Positions 1 through 7,801 of a DNA stretch of 20,066 nt are shown here, piece by piece. The translations under genes and the position numbers were made by a program. The DNA is from Dehalococcoidia bacterium UBA6495 (lineage in GTDB: Bacteria > Chloroflexota > Dehalococcoidia > Lucifugimonadales > UBA826), in assembly GCA_002435305.1 (NCBI GenBank), contig DJMH01000036.1, forward strand, positions 1 through 20,066, written 5' to 3'. The notes under the pieces are model-generated. The model worked only from the letters and a program-made list of their open reading frames with translations. It was not told where the DNA came from and did no database searches. Numbering within the stretch: the first letter of the stretch is position 1; each line of letters begins with the position of its first letter.

Positions 1-768
1 AGAGACCAGATAGCTATAATCCTCGATGGAAAAGAATTGATCTCCCCTGTAGTGAATTCTCCAATCACGGCAGGTACAGCAATAATACAGGGCGGAGATT
101 TCACGTTGGAAAGGGTTAAAGACTTAGCTCTGTTACTGGAATCAGGTCGTTTGCCTGTACCTATCCAATTGATTCAGGAAAGAGATGTTGATGCCATGCT
201 GGGAGCTGATTCTTTGAGGAAAAGTGTCATAGCGGGTATAGCGGGTCTGTCCCTAGTGCTATTTTTTATGGTTCTCTATTACAGGGTTCCGGGCTTAATA
301 GCGTCATTGTCTCTAATGATTTACGCAATGATAGTTTTAACAATATTTAAAATGTTGCCAATTACCTTAACCCTGTCAGGAGTGGCGGCTGCAATCCTGT
401 CCATTGGGATGGCAGTTGACGCGAACATATTAATTTTTGAAAGGATGAAAGATGAATTGAGAGCGGGACGCACGATGTTGTCCTCAATCAACATAGGATT
501 TAATAGGGCTTGGCCCGCGATAAGAGACGGAAACGTGTCTACATTGATTACCTGTGCGATTTTGTACTGGTTTTCGGAACAATTAGGTGCGACCATTGTT
601 CAAGGCTTCGCCATAACCTTATCAGTTGGGGTTGCAGTTAGCATGTTTACTGCTATTACAGTAAGTAGAACCTTAATGAGAGTGGTAGCACTAACACCAG
701 TTTCTAAAAATGTGCGTTTGTTTATCCCTACTGGTGGTGGAGAAATTGAAGACAATGTCCAGAATTGA
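1..768 (+). CDS. secD: Protein translocase subunit SecD, C-terminal part (5' end outside window)
   Basis: SecD is one half of the SecDF membrane complex, which uses the proton motive force to pull exported proteins out of the SecYEG channel. The frame is open from base 1, so only the last 255 residues are present and the true start lies upstream; an in-frame TTG at 37 is not the start. The visible part begins at the end of the P1 periplasmic domain (ILDGKELISPVV, then the ITAGTAIIQGG segment). It continues through the ERDVDAMLGADSLR junction and the RND-like transmembrane block with the hallmark GMAVDANILIFERMKDE motif. It ends with a short polar tail. secF follows after 21 bp, the usual order for split secD and secF genes. 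Identification is secure. Confidence 0.96.
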   Translation, partial: RDQIAIILDGKELISPVVNSPITAGTAIIQGGDFTLERVKDLALLLESGRLPVPIQLIQERDVDAMLGADSLRKSVIAGIAGLSLVLFFMVLYYRVPGLIASLSLMIYAMIVLTIFKMLPITLTLSGVAAAILSIGMAVDANILIFERMKDELRAGRTMLSSINIGFNRAWPAIRDGNVSTLITCAILYWFSEQLGATIVQGFAITLSVGVAVSMFTAITVSRTLMRVVALTPVSKNVRLFIPTGGGEIEDNVQN

Positions 769-789
769 ACATTTGCTAGGAGATCATAA

Positions 790-1722
790 TTGAATTTTTC
801 AGAACGAAGGCCATGGTTTTTTCTAATGTCATTGTTAGTCATACTGCCTGGCATAGTCTTTTTGATTTTAGCTCCAGGGCTTAATCCAGGCATTGATTTC
901 ACTGGCGGATCTAGTCTTACAATCCAATTCCCGGAAGGTTCCGGGGCCAATCAAAAAGCTATTAGGGAAAAGTTGCAAGCTATTGGATATCCCGAATCTA
1001 CGGTACAAAATTTGGGTAATTCAACTATTGACGAAAAAAGATACGATCTTTTTTTCTTACGCACCAAAACGCTCGATGAAACAAAAAAAGATATCTTAGT
1101 AGACAACCTAAATAATCAATTTTCGCCCGAGCAAACTAATACCGTGCTTAGTTTTGATCTGGTTTCAGCTGTAGTTGCACAAGAAACAGTAATCAGTGCC
1201 TGCTGGGCAGTTTTAGCCGCGGCGCTAGGGATATTTTTCTATGTTTGGTGGGCATTCAGGAAAGTCCCTCGACCTATTAGGTATGGGCTAGCAGCGATTG
1301 TTGCTTTGTTACACGACGCATTAATCGTGGTAGGTATTTTTGCAATATTAGGATATTTCCTAGATACAGAAGTAAACACTATGTTTCTAATAGCACTCCT
1401 TACAGTAATAGGATACAGCGTCAATGACACCATCGTAGTATTCGACAAAATTAGAGAAAATGTATTGACCTATACCAATAGGCCTTTCCCGGAAGTGGTA
1501 AATCTCAGCATATCAGAAACGATGGGCAGATCACTCAATACAAGTTTCACGCTATTGGTCACCCTATTGGCCCTTTTGCTATTTGGTGGAACCACTATAC
1601 GGGAATTTTTGTATGTCTTAATCATAGGAGTAATTGTAGGAACTTACAGTTCTATAGCAATTGCCACTCAAGTATTAGTTTCCTGGGACCAAAAAACAAT
1701 AGGAAAATTGATATCCTCCTGA
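790..1722 (+). CDS. secF: Protein translocase subunit SecF
   Basis: SecF is the partner of SecD in the inner-membrane SecDF motor that helps late steps of protein export. The 310-residue protein has the family's usual length. It starts with a membrane helix (about residues 9-29), then the GIDFTGGSSLTIQF signature (34-47) at the head of the periplasmic P4 domain. Five further membrane helices carry the conserved VNDTIVVFDKIREN motif (211-224) and a terminal NTSFTLLVTLLALLLFGG segment. The start is TTG at 790, supported by AGGAG at 778-782 with a 7-base spacer. It is transcribed with secD and converges on the alcohol dehydrogenase gene, 13 bp away. Confidence 0.96.
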   Translation: MNFSERRPWFFLMSLLVILPGIVFLILAPGLNPGIDFTGGSSLTIQFPEGSGANQKAIREKLQAIGYPESTVQNLGNSTIDEKRYDLFFLRTKTLDETKKDILVDNLNNQFSPEQTNTVLSFDLVSAVVAQETVISACWAVLAAALGIFFYVWWAFRKVPRPIRYGLAAIVALLHDALIVVGIFAILGYFLDTEVNTMFLIALLTVIGYSVNDTIVVFDKIRENVLTYTNRPFPEVVNLSISETMGRSLNTSFTLLVTLLALLLFGGTTIREFLYVLIIGVIVGTYSSIAIATQVLVSWDQKTIGKLISS

Positions 1723-1737
1723 CCTCTTAGGTCTTTT
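1721..1737 (+). terminator. Short hairpin with T-tract after secF
   Basis: GACCT (1721-1725), loop CTT and AGGTC (1729-1733) form a perfect 5-bp stem followed by TTTT. It begins inside the secF stop codon and ends inside the last codon of the convergent dehydrogenase gene. The position suits an intrinsic terminator for secDF, but the stem is short, so this is a tentative call. Confidence 0.35.
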
Positions 1738-2764
1738 ACGGAATTAAGACCAATCTACCAACGCTAGCTTTATTTTTCATGAGATGAAAAGCCTCCCTTA
1801 TATCATGCAAAGGGAACATCCCCCCTACCACAGGAACCACATTCCCATTCCTGACCATATTTACCGCAGATTGTATATGCGGCTTACCAGCTCCGGTAGA
1901 ACCGATAACACTTCCATTTTTAAACAACAAATCGGAGGTGTTAAGTGAGCCATTTCCTCCTAATAATTCACCCATCATCAAAACCCTACCACCATGGCTT
2001 AAAGAACTGACTGAACTTTTCAAAAATTTTGACCCGACAGAATTAAAAATGACATCAGCCCCTTTATCTTCAGTGAGAGCCATTACTAAATCAGTGGGGT
2101 CTAAAGAGTCATCAAGTAAAAATGTTGGGGAAGCTTCATACTTACCAATCTCTTCCAATTTGCTTGGAGAGGACGTGAAACCGATAACATTGGATGTATG
2201 AGTTTGTGCCACCTGGAGGGCATGAATACCTAAACCGCCTCCAGACCCGAAAACTACACATGTGTCATCCATTCCCAAAGAACCTCTATCAATAAGAGCT
2301 TTTATACAAACACCAACGGGACAGGATAAGAGCGCACTTTGAACCAAATCCAAATCGCCAACGTTTACCAAGTTTTTTTCTTGAACTAGGATGTATTCAG
2401 AGAATCCCCCATCAATACCATGACCATATCCAAGCCCAAATTCACACATATAATCATCCCCACTAACACAGCTTCCGCATTCTCCACATGATGCAGTAAG
2501 GGTAGTCACTACCTGATCCCCTAAACGAAATTCCCTGATTTCACTACCAATATCAACCACTGTGCCAGATATTTCATGACCTAATATGACATCAACTTTA
2601 GTACCCCTTCTTAGAGTGCCATCCATCACAGATATGTCATGATGACAAAGCCCGGCAGCGGCAACTTTTATAATGACTCCATTAGGGGTTAAGGTTGGTT
2701 CAGGAAGATCAAGAACCCGTATATCCGGACTCTGACCAGGTTCTTTTAATATTAGACCTTTCAT
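1736..2764 (-). CDS. Zinc-dependent alcohol dehydrogenase (MDR superfamily)
   Basis: This is a medium-chain dehydrogenase/reductase that should oxidise an alcohol, or reduce an aldehyde, with NAD(P). The substrate cannot be read from sequence. The 342-residue protein has the catalytic-zinc ligands of the family (C40 in GLCHHD, H63-E64 in LGHEISG, probably C148). The four structural-zinc cysteines are in the spacing CxxCxxCx7C (C93, C96, C99, C107). The Rossmann cofactor loop is FGSGGGLGIHALQVA (172-186). The start ATG at 2764 has no strong Shine-Dalgarno. It lies 24 bp after the stop of the upstream oxidoreductase gene, so the pair is probably one transcript. Closest general classes are ADH/sorbitol/threonine-type dehydrogenases. 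Confidence 0.88.
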   Translation of the reverse strand: MKGLILKEPGQSPDIRVLDLPEPTLTPNGVIIKVAAAGLCHHDISVMDGTLRRGTKVDVILGHEISGTVVDIGSEIREFRLGDQVVTTLTASCGECGSCVSGDDYMCEFGLGYGHGIDGGFSEYILVQEKNLVNVGDLDLVQSALLSCPVGVCIKALIDRGSLGMDDTCVVFGSGGGLGIHALQVAQTHTSNVIGFTSSPSKLEEIGKYEASPTFLLDDSLDPTDLVMALTEDKGADVIFNSVGSKFLKSSVSSLSHGGRVLMMGELLGGNGSLNTSDLLFKNGSVIGSTGAGKPHIQSAVNMVRNGNVVPVVGGMFPLHDIREAFHLMKNKASVGRLVLIP

Positions 2765-2788
2765 GGGTTTATGTCTTTAATATCTTCA

Positions 2789-3664
2789 TTAATCTAAATT
2801 AGATACAGCATCTATAGTGTCCCATGTAGTTCTGTCATTATCGATGGTTTCGGGGGTTTCCTCAGCAAATGGAGTGGCATTGAGCATCCTATATATTTCA
2901 GCCGCGCCCCTATGGAAATTTGGGGTAACGCCTAAATGCTCAAAAGTGGATGCAATCTCCTCCATTTCACCAATCCATCTATGCGCATTTGCTGGCAGCC
3001 TCGAAATTCCTTTCTCCATTGCATTGAGGTGGGATTTTTGACTGAACTCAAACTCATTTCTAAGATCCTCAGTTAGACCCATCTTATTAGCAGCGGTAAG
3101 CAAAGCTACATGGAGCGTATGGGTTCCTTTAGTCAAAGCCGCGTAACACATTTTTATACCAGATGCTTGTCCAATTTTATCTCCTATTGCTTTGACAGTT
3201 ATCCCTTTCCCATCCAATTCCATCACAACTGCCGCATGAGGACCAGACACATAAAATCTTGGAGTATCCCCCTTCGTTGGCGCCCCTCCGATTATTCCTC
3301 CGTCAATGAATGCACCTCCGGAATTATTTATTACCTCTGATATGCTTTGGGAGGTTTGTGGAGATATTGCATTGCAATCAGCATAAAACGTGGGGCTCGT
3401 AGTGGAATTCATGTATGGAGCTATTTCTTTAGCGAAATCCATCGCCCTAGATGGAACCATAATAGACAAAATTAGATCGGCTTGAATCACTAAGTCTGAC
3501 AAATTAGCAACTTGCCTGAACCCAGCAACTTCGGCCAACTTACGAGTCCTAAGGCTTCGATCCTTAGTGCAGGTGATGACATCCAAGCCACTTTCAGATA
3601 AAACTTTCCCAACTGCATGGCCCATATCACCAGGACTCATAATTCCTACAGTATTAACTGGCAT
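2789..3664 (-). CDS. NAD(P)-dependent oxidoreductase, 6-phosphogluconate dehydrogenase-like with DUF1932 C-terminal domain
   Basis: The protein is a two-domain beta-hydroxyacid dehydrogenase relative. The N-terminal Rossmann domain opens with VGIMSPGDMGHAVG (residues 6-19). The C-terminal helical domain carries the DUF1932-type motif SGIKMCYAALTKGT (168-181), whose K171 aligns with the catalytic lysine of the superfamily. Family knowledge suggests oxidation or reduction of a small hydroxy acid, but the substrate is unknown. I place the start at the ATG at 3664, giving 291 residues: GGAGAG ends 6 bases before it, while that same box would almost touch the in-frame ATG at 3670. It is the first gene of a probable two-gene operon with the downstream alcohol dehydrogenase. 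Confidence 0.85.
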   Translation of the reverse strand: MPVNTVGIMSPGDMGHAVGKVLSESGLDVITCTKDRSLRTRKLAEVAGFRQVANLSDLVIQADLILSIMVPSRAMDFAKEIAPYMNSTTSPTFYADCNAISPQTSQSISEVINNSGGAFIDGGIIGGAPTKGDTPRFYVSGPHAAVVMELDGKGITVKAIGDKIGQASGIKMCYAALTKGTHTLHVALLTAANKMGLTEDLRNEFEFSQKSHLNAMEKGISRLPANAHRWIGEMEEIASTFEHLGVTPNFHRGAAEIYRMLNATPFAEETPETIDNDRTTWDTIDAVSNLD

Positions 3665-3705
3665 ATACATCTCTCCAATTATGTTTTTATGTTCATAGAA
3701 CCTTA

Positions 3706-3711
3706 ATTATA
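3706..3711 (-). promoter_or_regulatory. Candidate -10 box (TATAAT) for the DUF1932 oxidoreductase gene
   Basis: Read on the minus strand, a perfect TATAAT lies 42 bases before the chosen start at 3664, which would give a leader of about 35 bases. There is no good TTGACA at the expected distance (about 3729-3734). Instead an inverted repeat (3733-3748) overlaps that place, which fits a regulated promoter. Confidence 0.45.
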
Positions 3712-3732
3712 GGCAATACTTACTACCGATCA

Positions 3733-3748
3733 TAGTTCTAATGAACTA
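3733..3748. promoter_or_regulatory. Inverted repeat, candidate operator between divergent genes
   Basis: TAGTTC-TAAT-GAACTA is a perfect 6-bp inverted repeat with a 4-base centre. It lies in the 140-bp gap between the DUF1932 oxidoreductase gene (minus) and nfo (plus), at about -34 to -49 relative to the predicted minus-strand transcription start. Position and symmetry suggest a binding site for a dimeric regulator; no regulator gene is in the window. Confidence 0.4.
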
Positions 3749-3804
3749 GGCCTACTTACCCATGATAAACTGGAATAAAAGAGCGATACAAACAGGAAAT
3801 CGAC

Positions 3805-4656
3805 ATGAAATTAGGTGCGCATGTATCCACTTCAGGTGGACTCAGTAAATCCATAGATAGGGCTCAGGCAATCGGTGCAGAAGCTATTCAAATATTTGCA
3901 TCATCTCCTAGGGCTTGGAAATTCAATTTTCCTAAGGAAGAGGAAATTGCCCTTTTCAAGAAAAAAAGTTCAGAAACTGGCATAGGGCCATGCTACATAC
4001 ATGGTAGTTATCTCGTAAACATAGGAGGAGATGAAAATCAACTCGGAAAATCAATCGAATCCCTAACAAATAACATGATTACTGCCGGGAAGATTGGCGC
4101 AGAAGGAGTTATATTTCATGGAGGAAGCCATAAGGGTAAAGGCTTCAACACAGTACTAAATCAAGCGGTGAAATGTCTCGCTGAAGTTCTGGAAAAGTCT
4201 CCAAGTGGCACATGGTTATGCATCGAAAATAGCGCAGGTATGGGATCTCATATTGGTTCCTCCTTTGATGAAATTGGCACCATCATAAAAGCAGTGAATC
4301 ATCCTAATCTTAAAGTGTGCTTAGACACGGAACACTGCTTTGCAGCAGGCTATAACATAGCCTCTGATGACGCTATCGATTCGATTATGGCGGAATTTGA
4401 CTCCAAAATCGGGTTGGAGCGACTGGTAGCTGTGCACGCTAACGACGCCAAAGTAGAATTCGGGTCTGGAGTAGATAGACATGAAAATATCGGAGAAGGC
4501 TACATCGGTGAAGAAGGCTTTGAAGTCATACTCGGAAACCCGGCATTTTCTCAGGTACCATTTTTCCTGGAAGTTCCAGGATTCGATGGGGATGGGCCTG
4601 ATGAAGAGAATATCAATCGGTTGAAATCAATAAGAAGCAAAGTACTAAAAGAGTAG
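3805..4656 (+). CDS. nfo: Endonuclease IV (apurinic/apyrimidinic endonuclease)
   Basis: Endonuclease IV cuts DNA 5' to abasic sites and removes 3'-blocking groups left by oxidative damage, using three zinc ions in a TIM barrel. The 283-residue protein matches the family length. All nine metal ligands can be placed: H66 (IHGSYL), H105 (FHGGSH), E141 (IENSAG), D174 and H177 (LDTEH), H211 (VHANDAK), D224 and H226 (VDRHENIGEG), and E256 (LEVPG). The start ATG at 3805 follows an AGGAAA box. The gene is the first of a pair with the ferritin-like/VIT1 gene, which starts 4 bp after its stop. Confidence 0.96.
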   Translation: MKLGAHVSTSGGLSKSIDRAQAIGAEAIQIFASSPRAWKFNFPKEEEIALFKKKSSETGIGPCYIHGSYLVNIGGDENQLGKSIESLTNNMITAGKIGAEGVIFHGGSHKGKGFNTVLNQAVKCLAEVLEKSPSGTWLCIENSAGMGSHIGSSFDEIGTIIKAVNHPNLKVCLDTEHCFAAGYNIASDDAIDSIMAEFDSKIGLERLVAVHANDAKVEFGSGVDRHENIGEGYIGEEGFEVILGNPAFSQVPFFLEVPGFDGDGPDEENINRLKSIRSKVLKE

Positions 4657-4660
4657 CGGA

Positions 4661-5782
4661 ATGTCCTCCGGCCTTTCCAAATCCGATGCTAATCGTTACA
4701 AGGAATATCTGCGGTCGGAAATTGAGGCTGCATCAATGTACAAAATACTTGCTCAGTTTGAAACCGATCCCGAGAAATCTGAGATTTTTGAGCAACTTTC
4801 CCAGTCTGAGGTAAGACATGCCCGACATTGGTCAGAAAAACTAGGTAATCCCATTGCTGATGTGACTCTTCATACCTACACTCCAAAACTTATTTATATC
4901 CGAATGGTTTGCTATCTATTCGGGCCGCAAAAGATATTGCCCTGGCTGGCAAGAATTGAGTCCAAAGAGATTGGAGCATACGTACACGAAGTAGAAGGTC
5001 AAGAGCTTGTAGAAGAAGAGAGAAACCATGCCCGAATACTGTCAAGAATGGCCATGGGAAACCCTGACAACCAACAGATCCAGGAGGTATGGCACACTCG
5101 TGGAAATGGTGGCAGTGTAAGAGCGGCAATTTTAGGAATAAACGACGGGTTAGTATCTAACTTTTGCCTAATGATGGGTGTGGCAGGTGGCACAACAGCA
5201 TCAGGAAATTTTGATTTTATTATTTTAGCAGGTGTAGCGGCCCTAATTGCCGGTAGTTTATCAATGGCTACTGGGGAATATATTTCTGTTCGATCGCAGA
5301 AAGATATATACGAACATCAAATAGATATGGAAAGGGCTGAACTGGAAGAGTGGCCTGAGGAAGAAGAGGAAGAATTGGTCCTTATATACAGAGCAAAAGG
5401 CATTGAGGAAAGTCAAGCAAGAGTAATAGCGTCGGCACTGATGGCTGATCCAACCCGTGCATTAGACACTATGGTAAGAGAGGAATTAGGACTCAATCTA
5501 CAGAATTTAGGGTCTCCATGGTTAGCTGCAATTAGTAGTTTGTTAGCTTTCGCTTTGGGAGCATTGGTACCAATAATCCCAATTCTTTTCTCTTCAGGTA
5601 ATATATCTATTGTCCTCAGTGCGATATTTAGCTCGTCGGCCTTATTCATTGTCGGAGGGATTGTTTCAGTAGCGAGTGGTAAAAACATATTCCTAGGTGC
5701 AGTAAGGATGCTTTTAGCAGGCACCTTAGCCGCTGCCTTCACCTATGGTGCCGGCTATTTATTAGGAATTTCAATTTTATAG
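4661..5782 (+). CDS. Ferritin-like/VIT1 fusion membrane protein (MbfA-like iron or manganese transporter)
   Basis: The protein joins an N-terminal ferritin-like four-helix domain (about residues 5-135) to a C-terminal VIT1/CCC1 transporter domain (about 150-373). The first part has paired di-iron-type motifs: E20/E22 and ExxH at E50-H53, then ExxH at E120-H123. The second part contains the GINDGLVSNFCLMMG signature (159-173), the SLSMATGEYISVRSQ segment (199-213) and several hydrophobic helices. A glutamate-rich cytoplasmic stretch (EEEEEE, about 233-238) separates helices, as in VIT proteins. By analogy with rhizobial MbfA, it likely exports or sequesters iron and protects against peroxide stress. 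The ATG at 4661 lies 4 bp past the nfo stop, indicating cotranscription and probable translational coupling. Confidence 0.88.
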   Translation: MSSGLSKSDANRYKEYLRSEIEAASMYKILAQFETDPEKSEIFEQLSQSEVRHARHWSEKLGNPIADVTLHTYTPKLIYIRMVCYLFGPQKILPWLARIESKEIGAYVHEVEGQELVEEERNHARILSRMAMGNPDNQQIQEVWHTRGNGGSVRAAILGINDGLVSNFCLMMGVAGGTTASGNFDFIILAGVAALIAGSLSMATGEYISVRSQKDIYEHQIDMERAELEEWPEEEEEELVLIYRAKGIEESQARVIASALMADPTRALDTMVREELGLNLQNLGSPWLAAISSLLAFALGALVPIIPILFSSGNISIVLSAIFSSSALFIVGGIVSVASGKNIFLGAVRMLLAGTLAAAFTYGAGYLLGISIL

Positions 5783-5855
5783 GTTAATAAATTTCAAAAT
5801 AACATACGGCTTAAATACAGATAATAAAATCGAATCTCATATGCGGAGGTCCACA

Positions 5856-7001
5856 ATGACATCAGAAAATCTCGGAAACATATATAAAGAACTCGGTGCC
5901 ACTCCAATTATAAATGCAATTGGTAGCGTGACAATGCTGGGTGGATCGACACCGATTCCTGAAGTTAGGGAAGCGATGGCCCTCGCTGGAGACTCCTATA
6001 TTCCGCTAATGGAATTGGAAGAAAAAGCAGGATCGGCGGTAGCAGAAATGATAGGTATCCCAGCTGCTTACATAACCTCAGGTGCGGGTTCAGCTTTGAC
6101 TTTAGCTGCAGCTGCAGTCATGGCTGGCGATAATGACGAATTAATAGAACAATTGCCGGATACCACCGGAATGAAAAACCAAATTCTTATTCAAAAAAAA
6201 CAGCGTTATTGGTATGACAGATGTTTAGAAGCTTCTGGCGCAAAATTGGTAGAATTTGGTTCGGATGAAGGCACTACCCCTCAAGATTTGGAAAAGGCTA
6301 TAAACGAAAACACAGCGGCCATACATTTTTATATGGTGGAGCCAGAGGATGACCCAAATGCATTGACGCTTGAAGAAACTATACGAATAGCTCACCAAAA
6401 TGAACTTCCTGTTTTAGTTGATGCAGCCAGTCTAATATATCCTTTAGACCTTTTTGGTAAATACGTTAAAATGGGTGCAGATTTTCAATGTATAGCAGCT
6501 AAATATATGGGCGCTTCACAATCCACCGGTCTAGCTCTAGGTACGGAAGATATGATTCGCAAAATCTCTAAACAATCATTTGTTGGATACGAAGGACGCC
6601 GTGTAAGGGGAATAGGCAGGCCCCATAAGGTAGATAGACAGGAAATGGTGGGCGTTGTTGCTGCGGTAAGGAACTGGATGACAATAAATCATGAAGAAAG
6701 GCTCATAGAAATTGAAACCAGAAGTCAGAAGGTCATAGATATTCTTTCAAACACACCCGCTGTTACCTCTGGAATGATAAATAACATCATTGGGCATCAG
6801 CCTTTCGGGGTTGAATTAAGAATAGATGAAGAAAAAGCAGGGATGACACTCCAGGAAATAGTAGACACTTTAAAGGAAGGGGATCCACCGATATGGACTA
6901 GGGCAAGAGAGGGTGACGACTATATAGCAATCCACATGTTTGGACTTAAGGTTGGTGAAGAGGAGCTGGTTGCAGAAAGAATCAGAGATTTATTTAGTTA
7001 A
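5856..7001 (+). CDS. SelA-like PLP-dependent enzyme (aminotransferase/lyase fold; not a proven selenocysteine synthase)
   Basis: The protein belongs to the SelA/DgaE group of fold-type I PLP enzymes. Visible features are the ASGAG-type phosphate loop (TSGAGSALTLAAAAV, about residues 74-88), the PLP-binding aspartate D189 in LVDAASL, and a probable Schiff-base lysine K216 in CIAAKYMGASQSTGLALG. True SelA enzymes act on seryl-tRNA(Sec); relatives act on amino-sugar acids or small amino acids. No selB, selC or selD is nearby, so a lyase or transaminase in catabolism is more likely; the substrate is unknown. I place the start at the ATG at 5856 (381 residues) because GGAGGT at 5845-5850 precedes it by 5 bases. 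An in-frame ATG at 5841 lies ahead of that box and is unlikely. Confidence 0.82.
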   Translation: MTSENLGNIYKELGATPIINAIGSVTMLGGSTPIPEVREAMALAGDSYIPLMELEEKAGSAVAEMIGIPAAYITSGAGSALTLAAAAVMAGDNDELIEQLPDTTGMKNQILIQKKQRYWYDRCLEASGAKLVEFGSDEGTTPQDLEKAINENTAAIHFYMVEPEDDPNALTLEETIRIAHQNELPVLVDAASLIYPLDLFGKYVKMGADFQCIAAKYMGASQSTGLALGTEDMIRKISKQSFVGYEGRRVRGIGRPHKVDRQEMVGVVAAVRNWMTINHEERLIEIETRSQKVIDILSNTPAVTSGMINNIIGHQPFGVELRIDEEKAGMTLQEIVDTLKEGDPPIWTRAREGDDYIAIHMFGLKVGEEELVAERIRDLFS

Positions 7002-7063
7002 CCAACCTCCAAGAATGATGAGAAGCTTCTCCTATGCTAAAATTTATCGGTTCCAAATAATTT

Positions 7064-7080
7064 AAACCATTCGGTTTTTT
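7064..7080 (+). terminator. Weak hairpin plus T-run between the SelA-like gene and rplY
   Basis: AAACC (7064-7068), loop ATTC and GGTTT (7073-7077) are followed by three more T residues, so the 3' arm ends in a run of six T. This could end transcription of the SelA-like gene. A separate perfect palindrome, GAGAAGCTTCTC, lies just upstream at 7020-7031 and could add structure. The stem is weak in G+C, so confidence is low. Confidence 0.35.
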
Positions 7081-7113
7081 GCTGCGATTACGTTAATACA
7101 GGAGCTTTCCCAG

Positions 7114-7773
7114 GTGGATAATCTGAATTTAAGTGTGAATAAAAGAGAAGTTACTGGGAAAAAAGTATCTGAACTCAGAAGCAATGGATTAACACCTATT
7201 CATATGTATGGTCCTGAAATAGAATCCAGTCCCCTTCAATGCGATTCAAAAATTCTAGACCGTGTTATAACTGATGCAGGTACCAACATACCCGTTACTG
7301 TAAATGTGGATGGAGGAGAACAAAACAATCTCTGTTTCATAAGAGAGGTACAGTATCACCCTGTGACCAATAAAGTTTTACATGTGGATTTTATGAAAGT
7401 ACAAGTTGAGAAATCAGTACGGGCGCAAGTACCTATATCTGTCATAGGCACCTCTCCAGCGGTGCGAACGATGGGAGGCACCCTACTGCAACCACTACTG
7501 ACGCTAACGGTAGAGGCCTTACCTCTGGAAATACCGAAGACGATTACTTTGGAGGCCGAACTGTTGGTAGATTTTGAAACAAATTTTTATGTTAGTGACA
7601 TAGAGGTGGATGAAGGAGTAAATGTGATCAACGAAGCATCGGAAATGGTGGCTAGCGTTGTAGCTCCAAGAGTGGAGAGGATAGAGTCTGAAGGCGAGGA
7701 AGGTGATGAAACTGAAACCGAGGTCGCCGGTGAAGAAGCCGAAGAATCTTTTGGAGAGGACAGCTCAGGATAG
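7114..7773 (+). CDS. rplY: 50S ribosomal protein L25 (Ctc/TL5-type, long form)
   Basis: L25 binds 5S rRNA in the large ribosomal subunit. The 219-residue product is the long CTC/TL5 form. The N-terminal 5S-rRNA-binding barrel begins LNLSVNKREVTGKKVSELR and contains VQYHPVTNKVLHVDFMKV (about residues 79-96). The C-terminal TL5 domain includes the GGTLLQPLLTLTVEALPLEIP segment. A strongly acidic tail (from about 190, rich in Glu) ends the protein, as in many long L25 proteins. The start is GTG at 7114, with GGAG at 7101-7104 and a 9-base spacer. It is separated from the upstream gene by 112 bp and converges with the DUF362 gene. Confidence 0.94.
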   Translation: MDNLNLSVNKREVTGKKVSELRSNGLTPIHMYGPEIESSPLQCDSKILDRVITDAGTNIPVTVNVDGGEQNNLCFIREVQYHPVTNKVLHVDFMKVQVEKSVRAQVPISVIGTSPAVRTMGGTLLQPLLTLTVEALPLEIPKTITLEAELLVDFETNFYVSDIEVDEGVNVINEASEMVASVVAPRVERIESEGEEGDETETEVAGEEAEESFGEDSSG

Positions 7774-7780
7774 CTAATAT

Positions 7781-7801
7781 ACCCAGTCCTTTTAACTGGG
7801 T
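7781..7801. terminator. 7-bp hairpin between convergent rplY and DUF362 genes
   Basis: ACCCAGT (7781-7787) and ACTGGGT (7795-7801) form a perfect 7-bp stem with a 7-base loop, placed exactly between two convergent stop codons. The downstream sequence on either strand is A/T-rich but lacks a clean T-run, so it may act in both directions but weakly. Confidence 0.5.

Noticed and set aside
2789..3664. Calling this gene 3-hydroxyisobutyrate dehydrogenase
   Set aside because: The C-terminal half matches the DUF1932 type rather than the HIBADH type seen at 16115-17008, and the DAPVSGG substrate motif is replaced by DGGIIGGAP.
5841..5855. Upstream ATG for the SelA-like gene
   Set aside because: The GGAGGT box lies inside this extension and is correctly spaced only for the ATG at 5856.
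7020..7031. Palindrome GAGAAGCTTCTC as a terminator
   Set aside because: It has no T-run after it and almost no loop, so it is only noted beside the better hairpin at 7064-7080.
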